A stretch of 18,488 nt of DNA from Salpingoeca rosetta (GCF_000188695.1 NW_004754911.1:35713-54200); one strand, 5' to 3'; numbered from the stretch's first letter, positions 7,344-17,999 are shown. The notes: generated by a model not told the origin, from the sequence alone. Numbers and translations: made by a program.

Positions 7344-9476
7344 CTCACCTCCTCATCAGAGCGAGTGACATGTGCAATGTCTGACTCACGCCAGATTGGA
7401 GCTGGTGTCGGCCGGAGTGTGATGGCGGCTGTGCGGTCGATGGCAATGGAGATGACGATGACAGCGGAGCTTAGGTGGAAGAGGAGAGAAAGGAGAGCGA
7501 AATGGGGAAGGTTGATGATGATGATGATGATGATGTGTCGTTCATGGCGGCTTTCTTCCCCCTCCTCTGATGTGGCCCTGGTGCCCATGTAACCAACACA
7601 CAACGACAAGACACAACGACATCATCACACACAACACACAGGTATGGCATGTGAGCACAGCAGGCGTGTTCACCTCCCTGCCCCTCCTCTGCTTCCCTTC
7701 TTCTCGCCCCACGACACACACACACACACACACACACACACCTGCACATGACTGCGTCACTGTGGTTGGATGTGCCCACCACGACCATGGATGTGTGTGT
7801 CCACAGCTGCTCCTCCCATTCCATCATGTGCGTGCACCCGCCCATCATCCTCCAACGATCCTCAGGCAGCCATCCCCTGCATACACACACACACACACAC
7901 ACATGACATGTGAGTTGCACAGCGACACTGCTACGAGATACAACAGCAGCAGCAACACCAAACACCCACAGCAGCAACAACATCAACACATGCGCCATGT
8001 GCCAACCAAAAGCACGCATGATGGGCTCACCTTGCTCACGCATATGGGAACACTGCATGAGCACAACAACGACAGCCGAATCGGGGGAGTTGCACCAGCA
8101 GCAGCAGTCGGCATGCGAGCCCGCTTCCATCAACATTGCGATGTGTGCTGGCACCTCACCACCTGTGTGTGTGTGTGTTTGTGTGTGAGTGGTTGCAAGG
8201 AACGTGGATGGAAACAGAACACAACAGAGACAGAGCAAGCCATCAAGTCAGCACAGCAGAACGAGTGATTGACATCACACGCACCACGTGTGTGCGTGTG
8301 TGTGTCGGTGTGTGTTCGTGTGTGACCATCATCTCCATCAACCCTCTTCCCTTGTTCGCTTCACCACATCCCAGCACCACAGCCCCATCACACAACCAAC
8401 CAACCACTCATCACCGCCCACATACCATGTGTGAGGCGAGTGCAGCTGGCACGCATGACAAGTATCCTCGACATTCCCCTCATCCTGCCTGTAAGTGTGC
8501 ATCACCTGCAAGTGTGGTTGTGTGCGAGCACCAGCGTGGTGAGTGAGTGGGAGGGAAAGAGGGAGCACGGATAGGTGCGCAGCTACACTGCTGCTGCCAC
8601 TGCTGGTGTTGTGCATGCATGTGTGTGTGTGAAGAAGAAAGGGAAGAGAGAGAAAACAGCAAACAGAAGGGAAGGAACAAGACATGCTGCAACCCATTCC
8701 ATCCATCCATCCCTCTTCCTCACACCACCACACACCACCATCCTCTGTCACCAGCCAGCCACCACACCACACCATACTCACCCAGCATCCCCCACCCCAC
8801 CTCATCCCATCCATCCATCCATCCATCCAACACACATCTCCTCCGTTTTCCCTCTTCTTCTCGCCCTCACCTCTGCTTGCTGCTGCTGCTTCCCGCCGAA
8901 AATGCAACTTGTGCTGTCGCCACCTGTTCCCAGCAGCAAGCAGCCAGCTTCCGCCAGCAGCAGTGGGCGATGGGTTGGTTGGTTGGTTGGTTGGCTGGTT
9001 GGTTGGTTGGGGGATGTGTTCAGCAGCAAGTGGTGGTGGTGCATTCTCTGCTGCTGCTGCTGCATCGGCGGTGGAGGGTGTGTTGGCTGGTGCTGCTGTT
9101 GTTGTTGTTGTGATGGCCGTCAGGGAGGGCGAGAAAGAGACGGAAAGACGAGCAGCGACTGCAAGGTGGAGAATGTGCAGGGATGCAAGCAGTCGTGTGT
9201 GAGAACGACGAATGAGACAGCACATCAAGCAAGGCAAAACAGGCAGCCGCACGACACACATGCACACATTGATGTGGGACAACAAGGGGAGACAGGAGCA
9301 GCAGAGACAGCGACCACAAACACGCACACTGGTGCGGTGCGCAGCATACACACATGTGCAGTGATGCACTCACGTTTCTCATCGCTGGCTTGTTTGTGGT
9401 GCGTGTTGGTGTTGCTGCTTCCGCAGCCGCACAGCGTGGCTGGATGGTCATCGCATGGCAGCGCCCGTCTGTTCAT
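7167..9476 (-). CDS. Unidentified multi-exon minus-strand gene (tentative exon set)
   Basis: Seven exon-like segments have splice-like borders and GC-rich third positions. 9476-9374 runs from ATG (MNRRALPCDDHPATLCGCG) to donor GTGAGT. 8923-8871 reads GDSTSCIFGGKQQQQAE with donor GTGAGG, and is phase-compatible with the first. 8505-8426 reads VMHTYRQDEGNVEDTCHACQ with donor GTATGT, phase-compatible. 8162-8031 has donor AAG|GTGAGC. 7876-7742 reads GWLPEDRWRMMGG. 7469-7349 reads SAVIVISIAIDRTAAITLRP with donor GAG|GTGAGC, and its phase fits the preceding exon. 7277-7167 ends LCTHISQR then TGA, phase 0. The junctions around 8162-8031 do not fit in phase with either neighbour, so an exon or site is wrong. 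No domain is recognised. Confidence is that a minus-strand gene exists here, not that this exact model is right. Confidence 0.3.
7290..7340 (+). repeat. (CA)n microsatellite
   Basis: About 25 CA units lie just downstream of the strong minus-strand donor at 7348, so they read (UG)n if transcribed with the minus-strand exons. Shorter CA tracts at 7712-7741 and 7881-7902 occupy the same position after other candidate exons. Confidence 0.95.
7513..7536 (+). repeat. (GAT)n trinucleotide tract
   Basis: Eight GAT/ATG-phase units. They lie in the candidate intron 7741-7470 of the minus-strand model and would encode poly-Ile, poly-Ser or poly-His if translated on that strand. Confidence 0.85.
8811..8830 (+). 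repeat. (ATCC)n tetranucleotide tract
   Basis: Short ATCC repeats occur here and at 8698-8712. Related TTGG repeats at about 8972-9010 make this 300-bp block largely simple sequence. No coding content on the plus strand is supported. Confidence 0.7.
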
Positions 9477-9694
9477 CCCACCAGAGCAGTGGTGGTGGTG
9501 GAGGGGAGGGGTGACAGCTGCTGGCTCAAAGGCCCTTTGTGGGGCGAGAGCAACAGGAAGGAGAAACAAGGGAGGGAGGGTGGTGGTGGTGTTGGTGTTG
9601 AGAGTGGGAAGGGAAGGATGTGAGCAAACACACAATCAAATAAGGAGGTGGTGGCGACGGCGTGTGGGTGGGTGGAGAAGAGAACATGCACGTC

Positions 9695-9695
<1 letters not shown>

Positions 9696-9748
<53 letters not shown>
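9696..9748 (+). repeat. (CA)n microsatellite
   Basis: About 26 CA units, uninterrupted. Confidence 0.95.
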
Positions 9749-9749
<1 letters not shown>

Positions 9750-9997
9750 CTGTCTGGGCGATGCAGTGGTTCGATCACCATTCATCCGTCAGCACGCAGT
9801 CATTTGTGGGTTGGTTGGTGGGGGTCGCCCACTGCCTCATGCATCAGCCAGCACCTGCTGCTGCTGCGGCTGCTGCTGATGATGGAATACATCCATCTGC
9901 ACGCACCACAACAAACAAGCAAGCAACAACAACAGCAGTGAGCAGCGTGTCACAGACAGAGAAATGAGGAGGAGGAGGAGAAGAAACACAACCCCGT

Positions 9998-9998
<1 letters not shown>

Positions 9999-10030
<32 letters not shown>
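9999..10030 (+). repeat. (CA)n microsatellite
   Basis: Sixteen CA units, uninterrupted. Confidence 0.95.
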
Positions 10031-10032
<2 letters not shown>

Positions 10033-10888
10033 GGCTGTGATGGTTGATGCCATTTCCCCCCTCTCTCTCATGTGTGCTGCTCACTGGTTGAGAGGTTGCA
10101 TGATCCATTCTCAGGGCCGCCGCTGCATGACGGTGGCTGATGGCGGTTGTTCTATCACCACACAACGGTGAGCAAGCGTGAGAGTGTGTGCGTGTGTGAG
10201 TGTGCATTTGTGAGTGCCACACGCAGTGGTGTGTTGGTTGTGATCCAACCACCCGTGTGAGGATTGATTGATGGTGGTCCACATGTGTGCGGGTGTGTGT
10301 GTGTGTGCACGATGACAGCGTGCGCTTTGTTGTTGTTGGTGGTGGGTGGCGGTGGTTGTTGCTGTGCGCAGTGTGCAAGGAGAAGAAGGGGAAGGGGAGG
10401 AGCACGAAGTGGGTGGAAGGAGTGAGTGCACTCAATCTCACCCTCACCTGTCGATGGATGGGTCATTCATGTGGTCGTTGGTTGGTTGTTTGGTTGGTTG
10501 TGCGTGGTTCATCACAGGAGGAGGAAATGCACAACGGTGGAAGGAAGGAAGGATGGATGGATGGGAGAAAGGGGAGAGACGGTGCGCACACCCTCCCTGC
10601 ACATGTATGTGTGTGTGTGTATGTGTGAATGCGTCAGCGAGAAGGACGACGAAGGGAAGAGAAGGAAGGAAGGGAAGGAAGGAAGGAACGTGGCACGCAC
10701 AACCACCACCAATGTGTGTGTGTGTGCACGAACCAATGACACATTCACTCACCTCACCTCATCTCCCCCCCCTCCTCTCATCTGCCTGTCGGCAACGACG
10801 ACGACCATGATGACCATCACCATTCCTTCCACCATCATCATCAATCACACACCATCTGCTGCTCAGAAGAAGAGAATGAAAGCAACCG

Positions 10889-10988
10889 NNNNNNNNNNNN
10901 NNNNNNNNNNNNNNNNNNNNNNNNNNNNNNNNNNNNNNNNNNNNNNNNNNNNNNNNNNNNNNNNNNNNNNNNNNNNNNNNNNNNNNNN
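10889..10988. other. Assembly gap of exactly 100 N
   Basis: A run of exactly 100 N is the conventional placeholder for a scaffold gap of unknown size. It abuts a pure GT repeat, the likely reason the assembly failed. It lies after exon 8 of the NSMAF-like gene, so the missing exons may be in it or the join may be wrong. Confidence 0.99.
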
Positions 10989-11099
<111 letters not shown>

Positions 11100-11160
11100 C
11101 GTTTGCACTTGTTCATCATTGCAGGTTGTCTCTTCTCTTCCTCCACCGAAGCAAATTCAC

Positions 11161-12016
11161 CTGTTCTGAGAGGTCTTCGATCCATCCCATGTTGAAGGTG
11201 ATGCCGGCCTGCAGGGAACAGATTGGTCCACGAGCGAGAACGTGTGAGCACGCACAGCACTCGACGACGGCAATACCGCACACACAGACACACGCACACA
11301 CACATATGCGCGCACACACACAGACACACACACACACACACAACCACGGTTCAACCTGGTGGCGCTTTGTGATGTCGGCCAGCATGGTCTGCGTCTCCGT
11401 GTACGTCTTGTCTTTCCACGCAAAGTACAGCTGTGCATTCAATTGTGTGTGTGTGTGTGTGAGCATTGATTGCAGCAGGTGCGCGCTTCACCAAACGTGT
11501 GCAAGACACAGCCAGCCACGCGTGCACGCTTCCGCCCCCTCTCTCTGTCTACGCAAACACACACACACACTTTCACACACTTTCACACACAGACACACAC
11601 ACTTTCACACACTTTCACACACACACACACACACGTGTCGCACCTGCTGCAAGCGAGGCAGGAGTTCGTGGCAGCCGGCAAACGTCGGGGAGAACGCGAA
11701 CGTCTGTGGCGTTGATGGTCGCTCGTTCTGCCAGGGGCGCACCAGATTGGCCTCTCTGATGGGCAGTTGGAACGCAGCACGGCAGTGCATGGCAGCGTGA
11801 GGTTGTGAGGTTGTGACATGCGTGGGCGGGCGCGCGCTGAACATGGCAAGTACGCAGCACATTCGAGCAAGCGCAGTCTTACTTCATCTTGGTGTAGTGC
11901 TTCGTTGTCAGCTTGAACCCTGTGGTGGATGCGTTGGGCATGAGAGCAAGCACAAACACACATCAGAGAGACGCAGCAACACGCATGAAAACACACGCAA
12001 CTATGCACCCCCACGT

Positions 12017-12063
<47 letters not shown>

Positions 12064-12905
12064 ACGCACCGCTGATGTTATGCCGCGAATCAACCCATGA
12101 TGTGTAGTCTTGAATGTCCTTGTGAGGAAACTAGATCACCACATGCCACAAGCAGGAATTGTGAATGACAGCGATTGCGCACACAGCAAGTTGCCGTTCC
12201 TCTCAACACCTCCTTTGTCTGCCTCGTCTCTTGCACTCATGCTCTTTTGCTTGTTTTCTTACAGAGTAGATGGGATGGTTGTAGTCCTTTGGATCGAACA
12301 CCAAGCAGCTTGCGCACACCTTGATACGACCCTCAATTGGCCTGGAAAGTCGGCGGTGGTAAAGGGCAGAGGGGGCGGGGGGTGGGTGAGTAAGAGAGCA
12401 GGAATTAGCACGGCCCCCACTCTTTTTCTCATCACACACACACACACACATACGCACGCACGCATACACACACACACACACACACACACACATACGCACG
12501 CACGCACGCATACACACATACACACACACACATACGCACGCACGCATACACACCCACACACACGCATACACACACACACACCCACACACACACCCACACC
12601 CACACCCACACGCATACACACACCCACACACTTACTCTTGTTCATGCCCGGGACGGTACATGTTGGCGCTGTAGTCCTCAAAGTACACGTCATCATGTGG
12701 CAGCAGCAGCAGCGAGAACCTACACGACAGCGAAGCACGGACACATTGGCAGGCCGATCGTGAACGATGAGGCTGCTCAACTGCCACAAACACTCTGCAT
12801 CGCCTTGGCTCAGCTTCTTCTCCACATGGGTGCATGCAAGTGTGTGTGAGCCTACCGTTGTGTGCGCAAGTTGCGGTGGTCAGGCACACGGTCCAAGAAC
12901 GCCAT
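11161..12905 (-). CDS. NSMAF: NSMAF/FAN-like protein, exons 1-8 (5' part only)
   Basis: FAN (factor associated with neutral sphingomyelinase activation) is a BEACH-WD40 protein that in animals links TNF receptor 1 to neutral sphingomyelinase. Exons are 12905-12856, 12719-12636, 12341-12263, 12130-12070, 11919-11883, 11755-11644, 11430-11356 and 11208-11161. All have GT-AG borders, the phases agree at every junction, and together they give 182 codons without a stop. The start ATG (ACCATGG) begins MAF as in human FAN. Matching blocks in order are RFSLLLLPHDDVYFEDYSAN, EGRIKVCASCLVFDPKD, KEANLVRPWQNERP with TFAFSPTF, then LADITKRHQ-AGITFNMGWIEDLSEQ. These cover the N-terminal GRAM/PH-like part. 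The rest (PH-BEACH, WD40 repeats) should follow downstream but is not recognisable before or after the gap. A gene fragment, a misjoin, or a gene with most exons in the gap are all possible. Confidence 0.88.
11562..11635 (+). repeat. Imperfect CA tract with CTTTCA interruptions in NSMAF intron 6
   Basis: Several copies of a CACACTTTCACA-type unit alternate with CA runs directly downstream of the exon 6 donor (11643). On the transcript they read UGUGUGAAAG. Confidence 0.85.
12018..12062 (+). repeat. (CA)n microsatellite in NSMAF intron 4
   Basis: About 22 CA units begin within ten bases of the exon 4 donor (12069), so they read (UG)n at the 5' end of the intron. Confidence 0.95.
12433..12631 (+). 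repeat. Compound CA / ACGC / CATA repeat filling NSMAF intron 2
   Basis: About 200 bp of CA dinucleotides interrupted by ACGCACGC, CATAC and CCCACA variants. It begins right after the exon 2 donor GTAAGTGTG (12635). Open frames through it are artefacts of the repeat. Confidence 0.95.
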
Positions 12906-13834
12906 GGTGCCTGCTTGATGCGAGAGTTGGTTGTGTCGGCTGTGGCTGTGGCGGTGGCTGTTTGTGGGGGTCGTTGATGCTCCGCTGTGTTCCTGTATTT
13001 GGCTCGAATGTTATGTAAAATACTCGTCAATTTTCAACTCAGGCGGGTGCGGAGATGGATTCACACAAGGACAATGGTGGTGCTTGACAGCACGGCGTTG
13101 TTGTCGTCGCGGCGAAGTTGCATGGAGACGGTGCGCATGGCATCTCCCTCGCTCGCTGTCAGTCTCTTTGGTCCTCTCATTCACACCCACACACAGCTTC
13201 GCGCAGAGTCGGTTGTGTTGTTTAATGTGGTTCAGATATCGCCGGTAGAAGCACACAGGAGACCATACACCACACAACAAGACTACACAGCACTCCGTCT
13301 CTGTCTCCACAGCCCAACAGAAAGGAGTGAATACAAGCGAGCGAGCGCTTGATCGAACAGCAACAACGGAATGCACAGCACAAACCATCAGCATCGCATA
13401 GAACGAGGAAGAAGAAGCAGAAGAGAAAGGGAGCGAGGGGGGGGGGCAGAAGGAGGCTAGGGAGCCGAGAAGCAGCAGCCACAAAACGCGTGGTTGCGGC
13501 GTGGTGTCAATCAGTGAGTCATTCATATCAAATGAAGCAATCAGTCAAGCAAGCAAGGCATCAATATGACAAAACAAGCGAGAACGGGTGCGCCCACTAC
13601 AAGTTAAGCTATGACTATCAAGCTATGGCACATGTCTGCATCACATCAACATGGGTCAACAACGCCTGCTGCTGGCGAACATCACATCACGGCCCAACAC
13701 GGCGTAAGTGACAAAACAACAAAACAGCAGCAGCAGGAGTGTTGGCGACAAAACAACAAACGACAGTGCCAAGCGCGTGAAAGGACTGGAAATTCAACAT
13801 TGCGCGCATGTGTGCAGCTTTATGCACGTGCACA
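12906..13834. other. Spacer between IP6K 3' end and NSMAF start
   Basis: Both flanking genes run leftward, so this 929-nt stretch should hold the IP6K 3' UTR and the NSMAF promoter. On the minus strand an ATAAAG-type hexamer lies about 15 nt after the IP6K stop (near 13818-13823), and no perfect AATAAA is seen nearby. Long frames (for example minus 13526-13011) lack any recognisable feature. Confidence 0.5.
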
Positions 13835-14454
13835 TCACGGGTCCAACAGCAGTTGCTTCTGCAGGAAGGCGTGCAAGTTGTCCAGGCCAAACAAGTAGCC
13901 CTGTGGTGCGGCGAGCGCATGCGCAAAACATTTGTGAGGCACGTTGCGGGGGGGGGGGGAGTTGTGTGAGTGTTTGAGTGAGCGAGTGTGTGTGTGTGTG
14001 TGAGTAAGTGAGTGTGTGTGTATGTGTGAGAGTATGTGTGAGTGAGTGAGTGCGTGTGACACAAATCATATGGCGTATGGCAAATGAGCACTGGCGAATG
14101 TGGCAGACAAGCAAAGCTCAGGGCGATAACGAAGCACCAGCAATGCGCGGCCAAGAGTGGCGGTGGCGAACCTCATCTGGGGTGTTTGGGTTGAGCCCTT
14201 GCGGGACGGGGTCGGCGCCGTCGACGTAGCAGCTCGTGTTGGCAAAGTCGATCATGCGCAGGTCCACCATGTCCGAAAACCGCCCCAGGGACAGGTCCTC
14301 CTCGCTGCAGTGACACGAAGACGAAGTGTGAGGGGGTGCGTGTGTGTTTGGGGAGGGGACTGGCTTGGTGGTTTCTAAAAACGCTTTGTGGAACAAGTCG
14401 CATTGACGTTCACAGGTGCACGTACGCACAGGCATGCTTGCATAGGCAGAGGAA

Positions 14455-14490
<36 letters not shown>

Positions 14491-15562
14491 GCAAACACAC
14501 ACACACACACAAGCAAACACAGACACACACACACACACACACACACAAGCAAACACACACACACACACACACCTTGGCATGGCGTCGTAGACGAGGAGGA
14601 GGGAGCTTGAGTAGAAGCGGTAGTGGGTGATGGAGGCGATGGCGGCGCGCAGCTGCTGCAGGCGGTGCAGGAGAGCACGCACGAACGCACGACGGTGGCC
14701 AGCGGGCACAGCGGCGAAGAACGCAGAGATGAAGTCCTGCAATGACGATGACGATGGTGGTGATGAGGGGTGGTGGCGGTGAGGGGGAAGCAAGAAGGGC
14801 ACACATTGCAAAGAAGCAGAGACATGCGGGTGACACCAACACGCACGAAGAGTGTGCCAACAGGCAAGTCAGAACCCCCATACCCCCCCCCCCCAATAAA
14901 ACACACACACGCACGATATGCGACTCACGCCGAATGTGGTGGCTGATGCTGCGCGGCCCTCGTATTTGTCGTGGAAGGCGTATGCGCCCTCGTCGTGTCG
15001 GTACACCTTGAGCCCACACATGCGCATGCCGAGCGAGGCGGTGGTGGTCGTGTGCGCCTTGTCCTGTGCGCGCTTCACCTTCTTCTCCGACGCCGCGTCG
15101 CTGTACGTGCGCGTGCCCATCTTCAGGTCAAGCACACACGGCTTCCGGAACCTGACAAGTGCAGTTACGGAGGGAATTGGGTGAGGAACATGTGGAGATG
15201 TGTATGTGCAGTGTATGTGTAGTGCATGTGTGTGGTGCATATGTGTGTGCGTGTGTATGTGTGGTGCATATGTGTATGTGTGGTGCATGTGGGCATGCGT
15301 GTCCAAGTCTACGCAGGTGTGACGATGCGTGCAAGTGTGTGGCACGCAGCATGCGGGCAACGCACTTGCTGGTGAGGTCCTCGAGCACAATGCAGTTGTG
15401 AACGCGGTCGGGTTGTTTACTCAGCAGTCGGTTGTAGCAGTGGCGGCCCCACGGACTCAGCTCATCTGCGCAGGCAGGCAAGCGGGCGGTTGGGAGATGG
15501 TTCCGACACAGGCGGTGAGAAGCAAAAACACAAGAGAAAAACAACAAACCAAAACAACGCTG

Positions 15563-15627
<65 letters not shown>

Positions 15628-15859
15628 AACCTTCGTCATCGCCGCTGGAGGGACAGCTGCCGTTGTCGTCCTCATCCTCATCCACTTCGTGATGATGGTG
15701 ATGATGATGGTGATGATGGTGATGGTGATGGGGCTGGCTATCCTCGTGCTGGACATCGCCGTCGCAGGGCGGCAGTGGCGGGAACTGCACACGACGTGAG
15801 CCTGAGATGCATGCACGCAAAGGGGTAAAGAAGGAACACGAATGAACAAGCGTGAGGCC

Positions 15860-15894
<35 letters not shown>

Positions 15895-16386
15895 GGTCCT
15901 TGACACAGACACCCAGACGCGCGCACCCACCCACACACCTACACATCCATACCCACATCCACACCCACACCCGCACACCCACACACACACCGTGGTATGC
16001 TGGGAGAAACTGGACGAGCGGGTCCGGCCTTAAGCGCTCGTAGAAGAGAAGCTCCTTTGGCGACGCAGGCTTGCACACCAGGTTTGAGTCGCGCAGCCGC
16101 GCACATGGGCTGTGGCCGCCAACCTGAAACCAGAGCCGTCGCAGGGGTCACATGGTTGAGCGTGCGTGAGAGGAGGAGATGGTGGAGGGAGGAGACGGTG
16201 CAGGGGGGGGGGAGGAGAAGCGACGACGCATGAAGCCAGAAGCCCCCAAACACACACACGCACACGCACCTGGTGGGAGAATGGGTGTGCGAGTGAGAGC
16301 GGGGGACTGTCGCTTCGTGTGGGCAGCGATGACGTGACGTGCGCCAATCTGCCCACGGACGACCTACACGCATTGTGTGTGTGCAT
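13835..16386 (-). CDS. IP6K: Inositol hexakisphosphate kinase (IP6K/Kcs1 type), eight exons
   Basis: Phosphorylates InsP6 to the pyrophosphate 5-InsP7 using ATP. Exons: 16386-16270, 16123-15989, 15784-15631, 15465-15366, 15151-14929, 14736-14573, 14304-14172 and 13900-13835, in phase throughout (363 residues, TGA at 13837-13835). Motifs: PFSHQ-VGGH at the exon 1/2 border, LLFYERL, SPWGRHCYNRLL, the inositol-kinase signature PxxxDxKxG as PCVLDLKMG (Pro173, Asp177, Lys179, Gly181), DAASEKK and TASLGMRMCGLKVY, YRFYSSSLL (282-290), the metal-binding IDFA (Asp317), and GYLFGLDNL near the end. KMGTR plus DAASEK separates it from IPMK and IP3K. The variable loop carries 14 His (103-116) followed by an acidic run. 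The 5' start is the least certain part, since the frame stays open upstream to 16743. The exon 2 donor lies in GTGTGT and is ambiguous by a few bases; I chose the site keeping phase 0. Confidence 0.92.
14460..14571 (+). repeat. CA repeat with AAGCAAA interruptions in an IP6K intron
   Basis: CA runs are separated by three AAGCAAACA spacers, giving a minisatellite-like ladder of about 110 bp. It touches the donor of the exon ending at 14573, so the transcript's donor is the first GU of a (GU)n run. Confidence 0.92.
15564..15626 (+). repeat. (CA)n microsatellite in an IP6K intron
   Basis: About 31 CA units start four bases after the donor (15630) of the exon encoding the His/acidic loop. Confidence 0.95.
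15860..15895 (+). repeat. (TTG)n trinucleotide tract in an IP6K intron
   Basis: Twelve TTG units, reading (CAA)n on the transcript. They lie in the intron between the VGGH exon and the His-rich exon, and the poly-Asn translation is an artefact of an open frame. Confidence 0.92.
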
Positions 16387-17166
16387 TGGGTGGGTGTCAG
16401 TGCGACTCGCCGCAAAGGTGCGACAAGGAGCAGCAACAGGAGCAGCAACAATAACAGCGTGTGACAGGCACCGACGAGGGGGAATCCAAAGCAGGAGGAG
16501 CAGGAGCAGGAGCAGCAGGACACAGGTCACAGATGCAGACGGACAGAAGACGTACGGGGGTGGACTCGAAGGGTGGGAGAATGGCATCACCAGCGACATG
16601 CCCGTTGGTTCTGGCGAACCGCAGCGAGGGTGGGGTGCGTGTGGTCGTGGTGTTGAGGGTGTGGGGGTGGAGGCGTCCCGCGAACGATGATGGCGGCCAG
16701 TCGGGAAGAAAGAAGAAGACAGCTTCAACAAAATCAGCAGCACAACAAAAAAAGTTGTGGCGGAAGGGCGGCACGGATGCTGAGAAGACGGGCGCTCGCT
16801 CCTTGCTCGCTTCCTGCCTGTCTGCTTCTTCTTTACACGTTCGTCGGCTGTTGTTCTTCTTCTTCTCAGTTGCTTTGTGTCGCAGTGTGATGTGGTTTGT
16901 GCGCGTGGCGGGCAAGCGGCTTCTTCGGGAAATACGTGCGGGAAGGCTCACGTGCCACGCGTTGGACTTGCGTATGAGGCCGTGCTGTTGCGCTCTTTAC
17001 CTCACTTGTGGCTTGCCTGTCTTGCGGAAACAACCCCAACAAGTCCACTTTTTTGCTCTCAAGTCACAAGAAGCAACGTTAAGTGAGCAGCAAACGCGGG
17101 CAGGTGCGGTTTTTGGATGGCGCACACACTCCGTGCGACGACAAGCTTGGCTTTGGTGCGGCAAGA

Positions 17167-17168
17167 CG

Positions 17169-17220
<52 letters not shown>

Positions 17221-17221
17221 T
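17167..17221 (+). repeat. (CGTG)n tetranucleotide tract
   Basis: About 14 uninterrupted CGTG units between IP6K and TPI. This is an alternating purine-pyrimidine and CpG-rich sequence. Confidence 0.95.
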
Positions 17222-17885
17222 GGTGCTTGGTGCTTGGTCTGGACTGGACTGGAATCAGAACAGAAGACACAGGCCCGAGCGAGTGTTTTGTTGGTGTGAG
17301 GTGCGGGAGGTCTGGGAGGTGCCACGGTCGAGAGGAAAAAGACGCTGCTTAAAAAAACACAAACGAACAAACGCACGATGGGTGGAAGCAACAAGCCACA
17401 GCGGCAACAGCGAAGCAAGCCAGCCACACGCACGACCGCAGAAGAAACACCCGACCCAAGCCAAGCCGCAAGAAGCAAGCAAGCAAGAAGAAAGAAAGAA
17501 ATACAGGGGCAAAACGACGACGCAACAAAGAAACAAGGCGAAGCAACAACGCACACGCACTTCCTTCCGCGCGCGTGCGTGAGCAAGATTGCGACAGGTG
17601 GCAACAACGACAGCACAAATTGTGAACCAAACGGTTTTTTTTTTCTTGCGATTTGTGGGAAATCCGTATTTGCCACCCGATGAAAGCTCGTTGGCATTTC
17701 AGACAACGCACAAAAGCAAGATCCAGCCGCAGCCAGTGTGTTGAGCAGCAAAGAGCAAAGCAAAGCAACAGCAGGTGTGTGATTGTGGCTGGTTTTGTGA
17801 AGTGGAGTGTGGAGTGCATGCTTTTCATGTCACATCCATTGCAGTGCCTCTGCTCGCTCAGGTCTCTGTGTTTGCACCAACAATT

Positions 17886-17999
17886 CCGCTCACACACAAT
17901 ACCGCTCACACACAATACACCAACACAATACACCAACACAATACACAACACAATACACCAACACAATTCAACAACACAATACACAACACACACACACAC
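17886..17999 (+). repeat. 13-bp tandem repeat in the TPI 5' leader
   Basis: An imperfect tandem array of a CACAATACACCAA-like unit, about six copies, ends in (CA)n immediately before the upstream in-frame ATG at 18000. A 16-bp unit with CCGCTCACACACAATA is duplicated at the start of the array. The transcript leader would be an unstructured, G-poor CA-rich RNA just before the coding start. Confidence 0.85.

Larger units (their letters stand above)
9477..10888. other. Microsatellite-rich stretch without a defensible gene model
   Basis: This holds two long CA tracts (9696-9748 and 9999-10030), several TG tracts and GGAA/TTGG simple repeats. Isolated splice-like sites occur on both strands. Examples are a minus donor ACAG|GTGAGG near 10461-10456, and an acceptor-donor pair CTCAG|GGCC...ACG|GTGAGC on the plus strand near 10112-10175. 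No chain of phase-compatible exons or known domain could be built. NSMAF 3' exons were looked for here on the minus strand and not found. Confidence 0.5.

Noticed and set aside
8440..8500. Plus-strand exon ARMTSILDIPLILP followed by GTAAGT
   Set aside because: GTAAGTGTGC there is the mirror of a minus-strand acceptor (CACTTACAG), and the minus strand also offers a GTATGT donor at the other end. The minus reading is preferred but not certain.
9354..9420. Plus-strand segment DALTFLIAGLFVV resembling a cytochrome P450 I-helix
   Set aside because: The Glu/Asp-Thr-Thr that should follow AG is absent and no other P450 motif is near. The minus strand has a better exon there with donor GTGAGT and GC-rich third positions.
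9760..9780. GGTTCGATCACC at 9767-9778 resembling a tRNA B-box
   Set aside because: No A-box is present at the required distance upstream, where there is only a CA repeat, and no cloverleaf can be formed.
12725..12825. Protein-like frame (EKKLSQGDAECLWQLSSLIV) inside NSMAF intron 1
   Set aside because: Reading on from exon 1 meets TAG immediately, and using this as an exon would leave an intron of only about 36 nt. Direct splicing of exon 1 to exon 2 restores the expected RFSLLLL block.
14460..14571. Regularly spaced repeats that might suggest a CRISPR array
   Set aside because: The units are CA runs with identical short interruptions and no unique spacers, inside an intron of a eukaryotic gene.
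16461..17582. 373-codon plus-strand open frame between IP6K and TPI
   Set aside because: It starts at GTG, runs through a (CGTG)n tract giving repeated CVRA, and contains no domain or conserved-looking stretch. The overlapping minus strand also has long frames, so the region is simply poor in stops. Spliced reads or conservation could reopen the case.
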